From Incurvaria masculella (Eukaryota; Arthropoda; Insecta; Lepidoptera; Incurvariidae), in contig OX335650.1 of the NCBI GenBank assembly GCA_946894095.1, positions 4,278,001-4,342,000 on the forward strand: a stretch of 64,000 nucleotides of DNA, written 5' to 3'. Position numbers and translations under genes: made by a program. Below, one piece after another: positions 63,667-64,000 of this stretch (its first letter is position 1; every line of letters begins with the position of its first letter). Below the pieces are notes generated by a model. It did no database searches. It was not told the DNA's origin and saw only the letters and a program-made list of their open reading frames with translations.

Positions 63667-64000
63667 GAGTCGGGCTTACAAGCGATATTTCAGTAGACTT
63701 TTCTGAACGAGCGGTGCTCTCCGGATTTTCGGTTTCTTAGCATCGTAGTTTCCTTAGTAGCATGTTATCCTAAATTCTGGATTTAGGTGGTTATTTCCCA
63801 ATGAATGTAACTAAAATTAAGAGTCTTTGGCTATTTAAATCGGCAAGGGACAGTTTGAAAATGATAAAATAAAAGGCAGAATACTGTTTTTTTGTGATTT
63901 GACAGTCTATAGACTAGTTTAAGGGACACAGTCTCGCTCGGCCATAGTCAAAGCAAACCATAAATTTAATGTTATTATTTTAAATGAATCTGTATATGTA

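Overview
This window looks like a gene-poor, transposon-crowded piece of a moth or butterfly (Lepidoptera) nuclear chromosome. I infer this from three things. There are nine or so copies of the interspersed repeat that starts GGCCAAGTGCGAGTC and ends TACGGAACCCTAA, which I know as a very common lepidopteran repeat. There is a run of the insect telomere pentamer TTAGG. The one host gene I can assemble is an insect-type S1A serine protease with short introns. No bacterial-style genes, operons, tRNA gene clusters or CRISPR arrays are present. I cannot name the species.

Layout. 1-8 kb: remnants of SINEs, foldback elements and a LINE tail in AT-rich DNA. 8-13 kb: a near-identical 2.24-kb segmental duplication. 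A fragment of a Gypsy-type integrase, bounded by 124-bp inverted repeats, sits between the two copies. 13.2-15.7 kb: an S1A protease gene on the minus strand (four visible exons, complete catalytic triad, no visible signal-peptide exon) with a duplicated dead exon beside exon 3. 15.7-24 kb: more repeats, including a 1.05-kb nested palindrome with (TTAGG)n at its centre and a TTAA-flanked MITE. 24-34 kb: mostly unassigned DNA with SINEs and MITEs. 34-37.3 kb: a two-ORF non-LTR retrotransposon lacking the second half of its reverse transcriptase. 38-45 kb: SINEs, a 401-bp tandem array and LINE tails. 46.7-48 kb: a ~207-bp tandem array split by a mobile element with 8-bp target duplications. 50-51 kb: a CpG-rich stretch that could be a promoter and first exon of an unseen gene. 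52-64 kb: further MITEs, a head-to-head pair of tRNA-like sequences, a second copy of the 8-bp-TSD element, and a GC-rich block with a good splice donor near 63.66 kb.

The most interesting material is in the repeats. One SINE family is represented by about 18 copies. They share one 3' body but carry different 5' heads: some contain a stretch that closely matches the internal promoter region of 5S rRNA, while others have a tRNA-like head with no 5S segment. A second notable element is built from repeats of ACGTATAAT. It has a clear empty site next to one insertion, which supports real mobility with 8-bp target duplication.

Limits: exon boundaries come from splice consensus and protein homology by eye. 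Repeat boundaries are accurate to a few bases where terminal repeats or target duplications are visible, and to tens of bases elsewhere. All family assignments are from recognised motifs, not from a database search.
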